Source of the DNA: Methanoregula sp. PtaU1.Bin051
Lineage (GTDB): Archaea; Halobacteriota; Methanomicrobia; Methanomicrobiales; Methanospirillaceae
Length of the DNA stretch: 64,000 nt
Direction of reading: 5' to 3'
NCBI GenBank assembly: GCA_002067895.1
Contig: MVRE01000006.1
Location: 186,001-250,000 of the forward strand
The notes below the pieces were generated by a model, which worked only from the letters and a program-made list of their open reading frames with translations, was not told the DNA's origin and did not search any database. A program made the position numbers and the translations under genes. Numbering within the stretch: position 1 is the first letter of the stretch; every line of letters begins with the position of its first letter. Positions 18,221 to 25,861 of this stretch are shown here, piece after piece.

Positions 18221-19033
18221 ATGGCAGAAGGCATCATAACGGAGCATACCGGGACCCGCGAAGGGCAGGTTATCCGGTATTACCAGTACGGACGGGACGG
18301 GGTCTTAGTGCTGGATGGCAGGAAGAACGTCCGGAGGCTTTATGTCTTCGATCCCTCGTCGGATATGATCACCGAGCGCGACCCGGTAAAGAGGGAGACG
18401 GTGCTGCGCCGTTTCCTCTTCGACCGGTACGGGATGCTTGAAGAGACCTTCTCGTTCGGGATGCGGCCGCGTTCGTTCCGTTACGAGGGAGGCGGGCAGC
18501 AAATCGTGGTCCGGGAAGGCGGGCAGTACGGTGCGGTGGGAAAGACATTTACGTTCGAGCCGGAGGGGATCTCCGAGACGGCGTGGGGCAGGCACGGCGA
18601 GATCGAGCGGGTCTATATCTTCTCCCCGGACGGGGACAGCGTGACATTCCGGGCCGGCGGGTGGTACGGCCCTCCGGAACGGACACTTCTCTTCGATCGG
18701 ATCGATGCGGGGATATTTGCAAAGCCCGAGGCATTCCTGCAGTTTCTGATCTTTACCGAGCGTGGCGCCGGCGAATCCGAAATTATCGTGCCCGCTATCC
18801 CCGAGAACGCCCGCAGGGGCGGTGAGCCGCTCATGGGCCGTAGCCGGTTCGCGTTTGCCGGAAAACGGCATGAAACGCCTGCCGGTGGCAGGATAAAGGC
18901 CGAGGACATAGAGATCGATTTCATACCGGAAGGCGATGCAGAAAAGCAGAGTTCAGGAAATAAAGAGCGCCGGCCAAAGAGGAGCAGCGAGATCTCGTAT
19001 GAAGAGCGGAAAGGCACACGGCGATCCCGTTGA
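18221..19033 (+). CDS. Unrecognised beta-rich protein with disordered basic tail
   Basis: 270 residues, no signal peptide or membrane helix. The first 200 residues consist of short repeating strands with the flavour [LV]-x-x-F-x-x-[DE]-G-x-x (for example RRFLFDRYGMLEETFSF, KTFTFEPEGISETAW, RVYIFSPDGDSVTF), suggesting a beta-propeller or YD-like repeat. The last 45 residues are polar and basic, probably disordered. Most likely cytoplasmic. I do not recognise a family or activity. It is not obviously coupled to the TauE gene 130 bases upstream. Confidence 0.65.
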   Translation: MAEGIITEHTGTREGQVIRYYQYGRDGVLVLDGRKNVRRLYVFDPSSDMITERDPVKRETVLRRFLFDRYGMLEETFSFGMRPRSFRYEGGGQQIVVREGGQYGAVGKTFTFEPEGISETAWGRHGEIERVYIFSPDGDSVTFRAGGWYGPPERTLLFDRIDAGIFAKPEAFLQFLIFTERGAGESEIIVPAIPENARRGGEPLMGRSRFAFAGKRHETPAGGRIKAEDIEIDFIPEGDAEKQSSGNKERRPKRSSEISYEERKGTRRSR

Positions 19034-19097
19034 ATATACAGCTCTGGCGGAAGGGATCGGCACCGGAGGATTTTGGGGATAAGCCGGAAACCTTTGT

Positions 19098-20510
19098 TCA
19101 GAGAGTAAACCGGTACTCTCCTTTGGGTACGGTGATCTCGAACCGGGCGCCTTTCCCTGGTTCACCGGTCTCCGCGATCGTAATACCGGTTATCGCAAGG
19201 ATCTCACGCGACAGGAAGAGCCCGAACCCTGTGTTCTTCCCGAAACCTTTCTCGAACAGGCGTGTCTTGTCCTGAGGGGAGATCCCTGCCCCGTCGTCCT
19301 CAAAGACGATCTTCAGCCCTTTTTTTGTCACCTGCGAAGAGAGCCGGATCGTTGTCAGCGATTCGCCGCCATACCGCAGCGCGTTGTCAACAAGGTTATA
19401 AAATACCTTCTCAAAGAGGGGGTCTGCAAACACCTCGATATCTGTCCGGTCCGTTTCAAACCGGATGCGTTGGGCCGGGAGGGATACCTTAACTCTCTGG
19501 ATGACGGCCCAGACATCGTGCCATACCGGTGCCTTGACGCCAAGGTCCTGGTAATCCCGGGTGAATATGATCTGCCGGTGGATCGTGTCGGCGACACTGT
19601 CCTCTTTCCTGATGAACTCTTTTATGACGGGATCGTCCGTCTTCCTCGCAGCGAGATCCAAGTAACCCCGGAGAACGATGAGCTGGTTGACGATATCGTG
19701 CCGGGTGATGCTTGAGAGCAGGTGCAGTTTTTTGTTGATCTTCCGGAGCGCCTCCTCGGACCTCCCCCGGCGGATATCCGCATACAGCCAGGCAAAGAAC
19801 AGGGTGAGAGCGATGGCGACGCTGATGAAAAAGACATAGAGCGAGATCGTAAGATGGGTTGCAGCACCGGTCGCTTCGAGAATCTCCGGAAGCGGCGTGG
19901 AGAGGCCGATCGTCCATGTGTAGTTATTCACCCGGACCGGTGTCCATGCTGCAATCTCCTCCCCTTTCTCCGGGAGCCAGATGTAATACCCCACCCCTTC
20001 CCGGCCGTATGTTACGTCCTCCGTCATCTCCTCGTAGTGGCTCGCCCCGGCTGCCTTCTGGATGGCAAAGATCTGGGCCATGCTCTTCCCGCGGTATTCG
20101 TCCGGGAAATCCGAACTTAAGTCAAAGACGACATGGTCCGGGGCGTAGATCCAGGCGTCACCGTTTTTGAGGAGGTGGATCGGCTCTATGAATTTTTTGA
20201 ATACTTCCTGCTCGATATTCCCAATATCCGTTCTTCCCAGCACAACGGTCTGGACACAGACATATTCGCGTATGCTGACGGCCGCTTCGCGGACGATCTC
20301 GAGTTCCGTCTGCTGGTACGAAGAGATCGCGGTCTTCGTTATAGCCTGGTTCTGGCCGACAATGAAAAAGATCCCCAGCGCGATCAGGAGAAAGAACGTC
20401 GATGCAAGCAGGATGTGATGTACTCGTACCCCCCGCCAGACCGGTCGGTGGAGCAGATCATCATTTCCAGGAGGGGGGGCACTGCCCGGTCCTGCCGCAG
20501 GATTTTGCAT
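19098..20510 (-). CDS. Cache-domain sensor histidine kinase
   Basis: About 471 residues: a cytoplasmic N-terminus, a transmembrane helix (about 33-53), an extracellular cache domain (about 60-215, with the GVGYYIWLPEKGEEIAAW region typical of single-cache sensors), a second helix (about 220-243), then a kinase core with phosphoacceptor His271 in ITRHDIVNQ, N-box NLVDNALRYGG, D-box EDDGAGIS and GFGLFLSREIL. It has no receiver domain, and no response regulator is adjacent. The frame is open to 20546, but Met at 20510 is a more natural start. Confidence 0.9.
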   Translation of the reverse strand: MQNPAAGPGSAPPPGNDDLLHRPVWRGVRVHHILLASTFFLLIALGIFFIVGQNQAITKTAISSYQQTELEIVREAAVSIREYVCVQTVVLGRTDIGNIEQEVFKKFIEPIHLLKNGDAWIYAPDHVVFDLSSDFPDEYRGKSMAQIFAIQKAAGASHYEEMTEDVTYGREGVGYYIWLPEKGEEIAAWTPVRVNNYTWTIGLSTPLPEILEATGAATHLTISLYVFFISVAIALTLFFAWLYADIRRGRSEEALRKINKKLHLLSSITRHDIVNQLIVLRGYLDLAARKTDDPVIKEFIRKEDSVADTIHRQIIFTRDYQDLGVKAPVWHDVWAVIQRVKVSLPAQRIRFETDRTDIEVFADPLFEKVFYNLVDNALRYGGESLTTIRLSSQVTKKGLKIVFEDDGAGISPQDKTRLFEKGFGKNTGFGLFLSREILAITGITIAETGEPGKGARFEITVPKGEYRFTL

Positions 20511-20674
20511 AGAGTACCAGAATAAAACAATACTGCAAGGTGTCAATTAATCTTATTGTTTCATTATTATAAGATGAACGAACGTGGTCACCTGACGTGC
20601 CGGGCTATTCGGCCCGGCACGGAAAAGAGAGGGATTAAGCCCTCTTTATGTTTTTTACAGATACGCTTCGTTTC

Positions 20675-20923
20675 TCAGGTCTCGCGGTACACGATGTCTC
20701 CCTCATGTACCCGCTGGTTCACCCTGATGCCGATGTCCTGCCCCCGCTCGGCCTCCATGATTCGCTGATGCTCAATCTCCATCGAACTCACGGTCTGGTG
20801 AAAGTCGTCGTGCGGCCCCTTGATATGGATCAAATCCCCATACGCGAGGTGCCCATCAAGGACGACAACGGCGACACTGACTTTCGGGTAGTAATGGGCC
20901 ACTCTTCCAACCACGGTCTCCAT
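20675..20923 (-). CDS. Small stand-alone translation-factor domain 2-like protein
   Basis: 82 residues forming what looks like a single beta-barrel of the EF-Tu/IF2 domain 2 type (VGRVAHYYPKVSVAVVVLDGHLAYGDLIHIKG, then GQDIGIRVNQRVHEGDIVY). No GTPase domain is attached. Such stand-alone domains occur in archaea and bacteria as 'translation elongation factor-like' proteins of unknown role. The ATG at 20923 is preceded by AGGAGGT at 8 bases, which fixes the start against the TTG at 20932. Confidence 0.85.
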   Translation of the reverse strand: METVVGRVAHYYPKVSVAVVVLDGHLAYGDLIHIKGPHDDFHQTVSSMEIEHQRIMEAERGQDIGIRVNQRVHEGDIVYRET

Positions 20924-21169
20924 CGTCAGCAACCTCCTGACATGAGACTAATACCGGATACAGGAAGATAAAGATTGTGTCCATTGCATACCTCTCGTCC
21001 CCCATGCCGCTCCCCCTGTTTTTTATTGGATCGGTTCAGGACAGATTCCCGCGGTATTGCACATCAGGCCCGGATCGTAATCGTCACGTACCTTTTTTTT
21101 CACGTGCAACCTTTCTGAGTATAGTATCAAAAGAGGGCATGGCAGGACCGGCAGGGAATATCCCACATT

Positions 21170-21946
21170 ATGGATCTTGAAAAGTTTTTCAGAGATGAGG
21201 GAATCGACGTTTACGCTGCAGTCAGGACAGCGGATCTGCCGGAGGCTGACCGGGCAGATGCGCTGCAACTTGTGCCGGATGCGTTCGCTATCATTGTATT
21301 CGGAAAAGAGATCCCGGCAGAAATCTACACCCTCCCTCAAAAGGAAAGGACCCGGCATATGATCCGGATCGCAGAATCGCTTGATCGTACAGCCAGAACA
21401 TTAGCAAACTGCCTGAATGCAGAAAATTTCCGTTCCGAACCGGTCCCCCTCTTCCTGCCCCTCCGTATTGTGGAAGACCGGGTGCAGGGAATTATCCGCC
21501 TGAAACAGATCGCTGCATGGGGCGGCCTTGGGACGATAGGCAAAAACACCCTCTTAATCTCGCCGCGGTACGGGACGCGGCTTGCGCTCAGCGGTGTGGT
21601 GACAAAAAAGGATACCGGTACATATGGCACCCCGCTTACTGCGGATTTATGCAGAACCTGCGGGCGGTGTGTTCAGGAATGCCCGGAAGGCGCGATCGGA
21701 TTTGAAGGAGTCAACATGTTCAGGTGTAAAAACATCCGTCATGTGATACCGCCCCCACTTGTACCGGCAGTACTGTGGCTGCTGCGTCGCCGGCAGCTGC
21801 AGCAGATTCTGGCCCCTCTTGCATCATGGATCGCCCGGCATGCAACCATCAGTTGCAACCGTGCGTTACCGCATGTCCTTGGTTCGACAGCGCAGGACTT
21901 TTGGACCAGCATGATGCTTTTAAAAGGTCAAATAAGTGACAATTGA
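21170..21946 (+). CDS. QueG-like 4Fe-4S protein (epoxyqueuosine reductase family relative)
   Basis: 258 residues. The middle has the QueG-like segment RLKQIAAWGGLGTIGKNTLLISPRYG, followed by a ferredoxin-type cluster motif CRTCGRC-x3-CPEGA, and a short C-terminal region. True QueG proteins bind two 4Fe-4S clusters and cobalamin; here only one complete CxxCxxCxxxCP motif is visible (another Cys follows at MFRCKN), and the protein is shorter than QueG. Related archaeal proteins are annotated as epoxyqueuosine reductase or simply 4Fe-4S proteins. A redox role is likely; the substrate is not established. Confidence 0.8.
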   Translation: MDLEKFFRDEGIDVYAAVRTADLPEADRADALQLVPDAFAIIVFGKEIPAEIYTLPQKERTRHMIRIAESLDRTARTLANCLNAENFRSEPVPLFLPLRIVEDRVQGIIRLKQIAAWGGLGTIGKNTLLISPRYGTRLALSGVVTKKDTGTYGTPLTADLCRTCGRCVQECPEGAIGFEGVNMFRCKNIRHVIPPPLVPAVLWLLRRRQLQQILAPLASWIARHATISCNRALPHVLGSTAQDFWTSMMLLKGQISDN

Positions 21947-22015
21947 TGTTTGGAATCTGCCATATTCTTTTTATAAACGTAAAAGAGATGGGGAAGTATC
22001 TGCTGGTACCGGCTC

Positions 22016-22450
22016 ATGAAACGACAACTGCTTATCTTGTCCGGACTTGTCCTCCTGTCAGCCGGCCTTGGCGCGGCCGTACATTTCACAGGCGATCAAT
22101 ACGTTACAAGCGTTTTCTATACGTCGCTTATACTTACAGCCACGTACGTTATTTTCCCGGTCATGATCGGGACGTTTCTTGTCCGGCGTATCGCGGACTT
22201 AAAGACCAGGTACACTGCGAATAAAGCCGTTTCCGTACTCTCAATCGTCTTTTTAATCGTCCTCTGCCTTCGAATCTGGGTGGCCGATACATCGTCGCTC
22301 ATTGTCTCGTACGGGATCATCGGGGCCGGCTTTTATGAAATCTTCCGTCAGCGTGCCTATAGAACTGGTATGCATAACACTGTTGTCTCATCCTGCAGAA
22401 TACAGCAAAGATCCTGGCCCGCTGCACCTCTTATGAATACGGGCGGATGA
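22016..22450 (+). pseudogene. Truncated MscS-type mechanosensitive channel
   Basis: Residues 1-108 have four hydrophobic helices and end in LRIWVADTSSLIVSYGIIGAG, the start of the pore region of MscS-family channels. In intact members this continues into an LAIALQD-type pore helix and a beta-domain of 150 or more residues. Here the family match stops abruptly and an unrelated low-quality tail of about 35 residues runs to the stop, which overlaps the 3' end of the convergent P-type ATPase gene. I read it as a gene truncated by deletion or rearrangement. The remaining helices could still be made, but a working channel is unlikely. Confidence 0.6.
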
Positions 22451-24848
22451 ACCGGAACAGGTGGACTTTTATCGCATCGTTAATCACGAAGAACAGGAGC
22501 GCATACCCCCAGACGACCAGGGCGAGGGTCCAGCCGAGGGGCGTCATGAAGAGCCCGTAGACAGCGATCAGAGTTGCGCCGACCTGCGTAATCTCGGTCA
22601 TGCCAAAGAGGGCCAGCGAGGGAAGCGGCCGTTCCCAGAAGTGCTGCTGGCCGGTGCGGGCGAGGTAGAGTGTCATGTGGCCGGCGACGGCCAGCTTGAG
22701 GAAGATAAGGGTCTGGATGATACCGGGGTCGAGGTGGTAGTATTCCCGTGCTATCCAGAGCAGGATGAAACTTGAGACAACGCCCAGTGTGCCAAGGATG
22801 CTTGCGATGGTCAGGATCCGGTCCATCTGCCATCTCACCGGCTTTGCCGCCACCGGGGCATTGTCGTAGGCTATCATCATGATCGGGAGGTCGTTGAGTA
22901 TCGCAAGGACCACGATCATGAGCGCTGTCACAGGGTAGAAGTTCAGAAGGACAATACAGAGGGTCAGAAAGATCAGCACCCGGACCGTTTCGGCGATACG
23001 GTAGACCGCGTAATTCTCCATCCGGCGGAAGATCGCCCTGCTCTGCTGTATGGCATCGATGATGACCGACAAACCCGGTTTTGTGAGCACGATGTCTGCG
23101 GCAGACTTTGCCGCGTCGGTCGCGCCCGCAACGGCGATCCCCGAATCCGCCTCGCGGAGCGCCGGCGCGTCATTCACGCCATCCCCTGTCATGCCGACTA
23201 TGTGATCTCCGTCCTGCAGCACCCTGACGATATGGAACTTGTTCTCCGGAAAGACCTGCGCAAAACCGTCTGACCGTTCCAGCTGCTGCAGTGCATCTTT
23301 CCCGTCATGTGCAGCAAACTCCGACCGGGTTATTATTTTCGTCCCGAGGCCCACCTTGGAAGCGATCTCTTTTGCAATGGCGATGTGGTCTCCGGTAACC
23401 ATCTTGACATTTACGCCAAGGCGCCCGGCCTCGGCAACCGTTGCTGCCGAATCCTCTCTGGGAGGGTCGAAGAGACCTATGATGCCAAGGTACTGCCACA
23501 TGCCGGTACAATCCGTCCTTGCGACACCAAGAGCGCGGTAACCCTTCCCCGCGAACTCATCCCCCCACCTTCTCAGTGTCCGAAGACGGGCATCGTCGGT
23601 TTTTACAATCTGCGCTATTGCCTGCGGCGCTCCTTTTGCGACCTCAAACGATCGTCCGGAACTGTCCTTCACGACAGCTTTTGAGTATTTCGAGACCGGG
23701 TCGAACGGGACGAAATCGAGAGTTTCAAATGAGGGGGCCTGCAGTGCCTTCCGGAGTACGTCATACCGTACAAGGATTGCCGAGTCGATCGGGTCGTTGC
23801 TCTCGATGCGGGAGGCAAGTGCACCCGCCGTTATGACATCATCATCAGAAAAACCGTCAAAAGCACGGATATCCCCTATGCTTATTGCATTCTGTGTAAT
23901 CGTTCCGGTCTTGTCCGAACAGAGAATATCCATCCCGGCCATCTCCTCGATTGAGGTGAGCCGGCTTACGATCGCCTCTTTCTTTGAGAGCGCAATTGCA
24001 CCTACGGCAAGCGTAACGGTGAGGACGGCAGGGAGTGCAGCCGGAATTGCAGCGACAACGAGCACGAGCGCGAACTGGAGAGTCTCGATGAGCGGGTCGG
24101 AGCGCAGGAAAGAGACGGCATATACGAGGCTTACGAGCACGACGGCGAGGATGATTAAGTAGTTGCCAATCCTGATTACCGCCTGCTGGAAATGGCTGCG
24201 GGAAGGTTTCTGCTGCAGCAGGCGGGTGGTTTTGCCAAAGAACGTGGCCGGTCCCGTCGCAGTCACCGTCGCGTCCATCTCCCCCTGCCGGATGATGGAT
24301 CCCGAAAACGCCTTATCCCCCGTTTTCTTTTCGACAGGGAGCGATTCGCCGGTCAGGGCCGATTCGTCGAGGAGGAGATAGCTTCCTTTCGTCAGTTCAA
24401 TGTCGGCTGGCACGATGTCCCCGAGTCTTACATGGATGGTGTCGGTCGGGACAAGTTCGCGTGCAGGGAGGACCTGCCATGACCCGTTCCTCAGCACGCG
24501 GGCATTGGGGGCAAGGTGCCGTTTTAAAAGTTCGATGGAATTCTCGGCTTTCCGCTCCTGGTAAAAACCGACGACCGCATTGATTATCAAGAGGAGAAGG
24601 ATGACGGAAAAATCCTCCCAGTGATTGATGACAGCCGACAGGACGGCAGCTATCTCGATCATCCATGGGATCGGTCCCCAGAAATATGACAGGAATTTCA
24701 GGAAGGGGTGCTTCTTTTTTTCCTCGATTTCATTGAACCCGAACTTTTTGCGCAGTTCCCCGACCTGCGGATCCGACAGTCCGGCAGGAGACCCGGTTCC
24801 TGCCCGCCCGGATGTTTCCACGGTCCTGTCTCCTGCCCGGTCGATCAT
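22431..24848 (-). CDS. P-type ATPase, P3A proton-efflux type
   Basis: 805 residues. It follows the order of plasma-membrane H+-ATPases: an N-terminal cytoplasmic domain, two helices, the actuator loop with LTGESLPV, helices, the phosphorylation site CSDKTGTITQNA, the nucleotide domain, the hinge MTGDGVNDAPAL, and a C-terminal membrane bundle. The short FGFNEIEEKKKHP N-terminus and lack of long insertions match the archaeal/plant P3A group rather than Ca2+ pumps. It uses ATP to expel protons (inferred from family). Promoter candidates lie in the AT-rich gap at 24860-24960. Confidence 0.9.
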   Translation of the reverse strand: MIDRAGDRTVETSGRAGTGSPAGLSDPQVGELRKKFGFNEIEEKKKHPFLKFLSYFWGPIPWMIEIAAVLSAVINHWEDFSVILLLLIINAVVGFYQERKAENSIELLKRHLAPNARVLRNGSWQVLPARELVPTDTIHVRLGDIVPADIELTKGSYLLLDESALTGESLPVEKKTGDKAFSGSIIRQGEMDATVTATGPATFFGKTTRLLQQKPSRSHFQQAVIRIGNYLIILAVVLVSLVYAVSFLRSDPLIETLQFALVLVVAAIPAALPAVLTVTLAVGAIALSKKEAIVSRLTSIEEMAGMDILCSDKTGTITQNAISIGDIRAFDGFSDDDVITAGALASRIESNDPIDSAILVRYDVLRKALQAPSFETLDFVPFDPVSKYSKAVVKDSSGRSFEVAKGAPQAIAQIVKTDDARLRTLRRWGDEFAGKGYRALGVARTDCTGMWQYLGIIGLFDPPREDSAATVAEAGRLGVNVKMVTGDHIAIAKEIASKVGLGTKIITRSEFAAHDGKDALQQLERSDGFAQVFPENKFHIVRVLQDGDHIVGMTGDGVNDAPALREADSGIAVAGATDAAKSAADIVLTKPGLSVIIDAIQQSRAIFRRMENYAVYRIAETVRVLIFLTLCIVLLNFYPVTALMIVVLAILNDLPIMMIAYDNAPVAAKPVRWQMDRILTIASILGTLGVVSSFILLWIAREYYHLDPGIIQTLIFLKLAVAGHMTLYLARTGQQHFWERPLPSLALFGMTEITQVGATLIAVYGLFMTPLGWTLALVVWGYALLFFVINDAIKVHLFRFIRPYS

Positions 24849-25086
24849 TTTTCTGGTCCTTTCCTGAGGGATAATGGAACGATTTTTTTGTATATCCCGC
24901 CAGTCCTATTTATTGTTCCGATGAGCGTCAATGGGTAATAAGTCATTATCAACTGCAATCCTGCCATCGTAATATTCAGGCAGGTCGATTACGGAAGGAA
25001 GAACAGGTATGGCAGAGCCGGATACCGGCATGGATCAAAAAACGGCAAAAAGGAGGACAGCCAAATAATCAGCAGGTGTAGGACGT

Positions 25087-25482
25087 TTGCCCGTAGCTCA
25101 GGACTGCCTCCAGTGCGGGAAGTGCTGCGAGAAATGGGGATGGGACCAGAAAGGGGTGATCGAAGATATAGTCCCATGGATCCTCGAAGGCCGGAAAGAC
25201 ATCCTCCGGCACGTGGGGATCCGGTTTACGGACGGTACGAGGGCAACCGGGCGCGACCTTTCCATGGATGACCTCCCCCGGATCGCCCGCATAGACTACT
25301 GGGTCTCACCGGAAGGAAAGAAGTTACGGCACTGTCCGTTCTTTTTCAGGGCTGATGACGGAAAAGCGTATTGCAGGATCCATGGCGCAAAGCCGGCGGT
25401 CTGCGTAAGTTTCACGCCGTGGAACGAGAAGATCCGCGACTATGCGTTGTACTGCCCGGCGTGCCGGGACACTGCGCCGTGA
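25087..25482 (+). CDS. YkgJ-type cysteine-cluster protein
   Basis: 131 residues with two groups of cysteines: CLQCGKCCEKWGW at the N-terminus and HCPFFF ... YCRIHGAKPAVC ... YCPAC at the C-terminus, the signature of the YkgJ family of Fe-S or zinc-binding proteins of unknown function. The start appears to be TTG at 25087, preceded by a weak GGTG; no ATG lies nearby in frame. The gene is followed by about 380 bases of noncoding DNA that contain a structured repeat element. Confidence 0.82.
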   Translation: MPVAQDCLQCGKCCEKWGWDQKGVIEDIVPWILEGRKDILRHVGIRFTDGTRATGRDLSMDDLPRIARIDYWVSPEGKKLRHCPFFFRADDGKAYCRIHGAKPAVCVSFTPWNEKIRDYALYCPACRDTAP

Positions 25483-25623
25483 CTACCCATTTCAGGCAAT
25501 TATTCAATTCAAGCCACGACGGTGGAGGATAAATGTAAAACTGACATGCCGGTATTTCCCTCACCGTTTAATGGGAAAGACCCGGCTCTTTTTTGAAAAA
25601 GGTGATTACATATCTGATTTTTT

Positions 25624-25842
25624 GATACATTTACGATAACCGTGATCTCTTGAATGGCATCTATCTTCCATCGCATCCATACCTCCGTGATGAGAATCCC
25701 CGCCCAGCGCGGCGCCTTTGAAACTCTAATGAGTTTCTCGGATTCGTGGTCTGATGACAAGTCAACCTTCGAAGGCTGATGCATTCTCGAATCAGCCTTT
25801 CTGATGAACGGCCGATACTCGTCGGGCCGCGCGGCGGGCAGA
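25624..25842 (+). repeat. Structured dispersed repeat, copy A (CTGATG-hairpin family)
   Basis: This intergenic element is clearly homologous to the reverse complement of 47563-47728: both share a lead-in containing CGATAACCGTGAT, then CTCCGT, GAGAATCCCCGCCCAGCGCGG and a closing GCCGCGCGGCGGGCAG that pairs with the preceding GC-rich arm. Between the arms lie hairpins such as GAAACTC/GAGTTTC (25716-25740 region) and AAGGCTGAT/ATCAGCCTT. CTGATG occurs in loops several times. Copy A has about 50 bases (an extra hairpin) absent from copy B. It lies just past the stop of the P-type ATPase gene. The function is unknown. Confidence 0.75.
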
Positions 25843-25861
25843 TACATAAACCCTTGAACCG

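Noticed and set aside
25088-25102. GCCCGTAGCTCAGG resembling the start of a tRNA
   Set aside because: No anticodon arm or T-loop follows; the bases are the beginning of the YkgJ-type gene.
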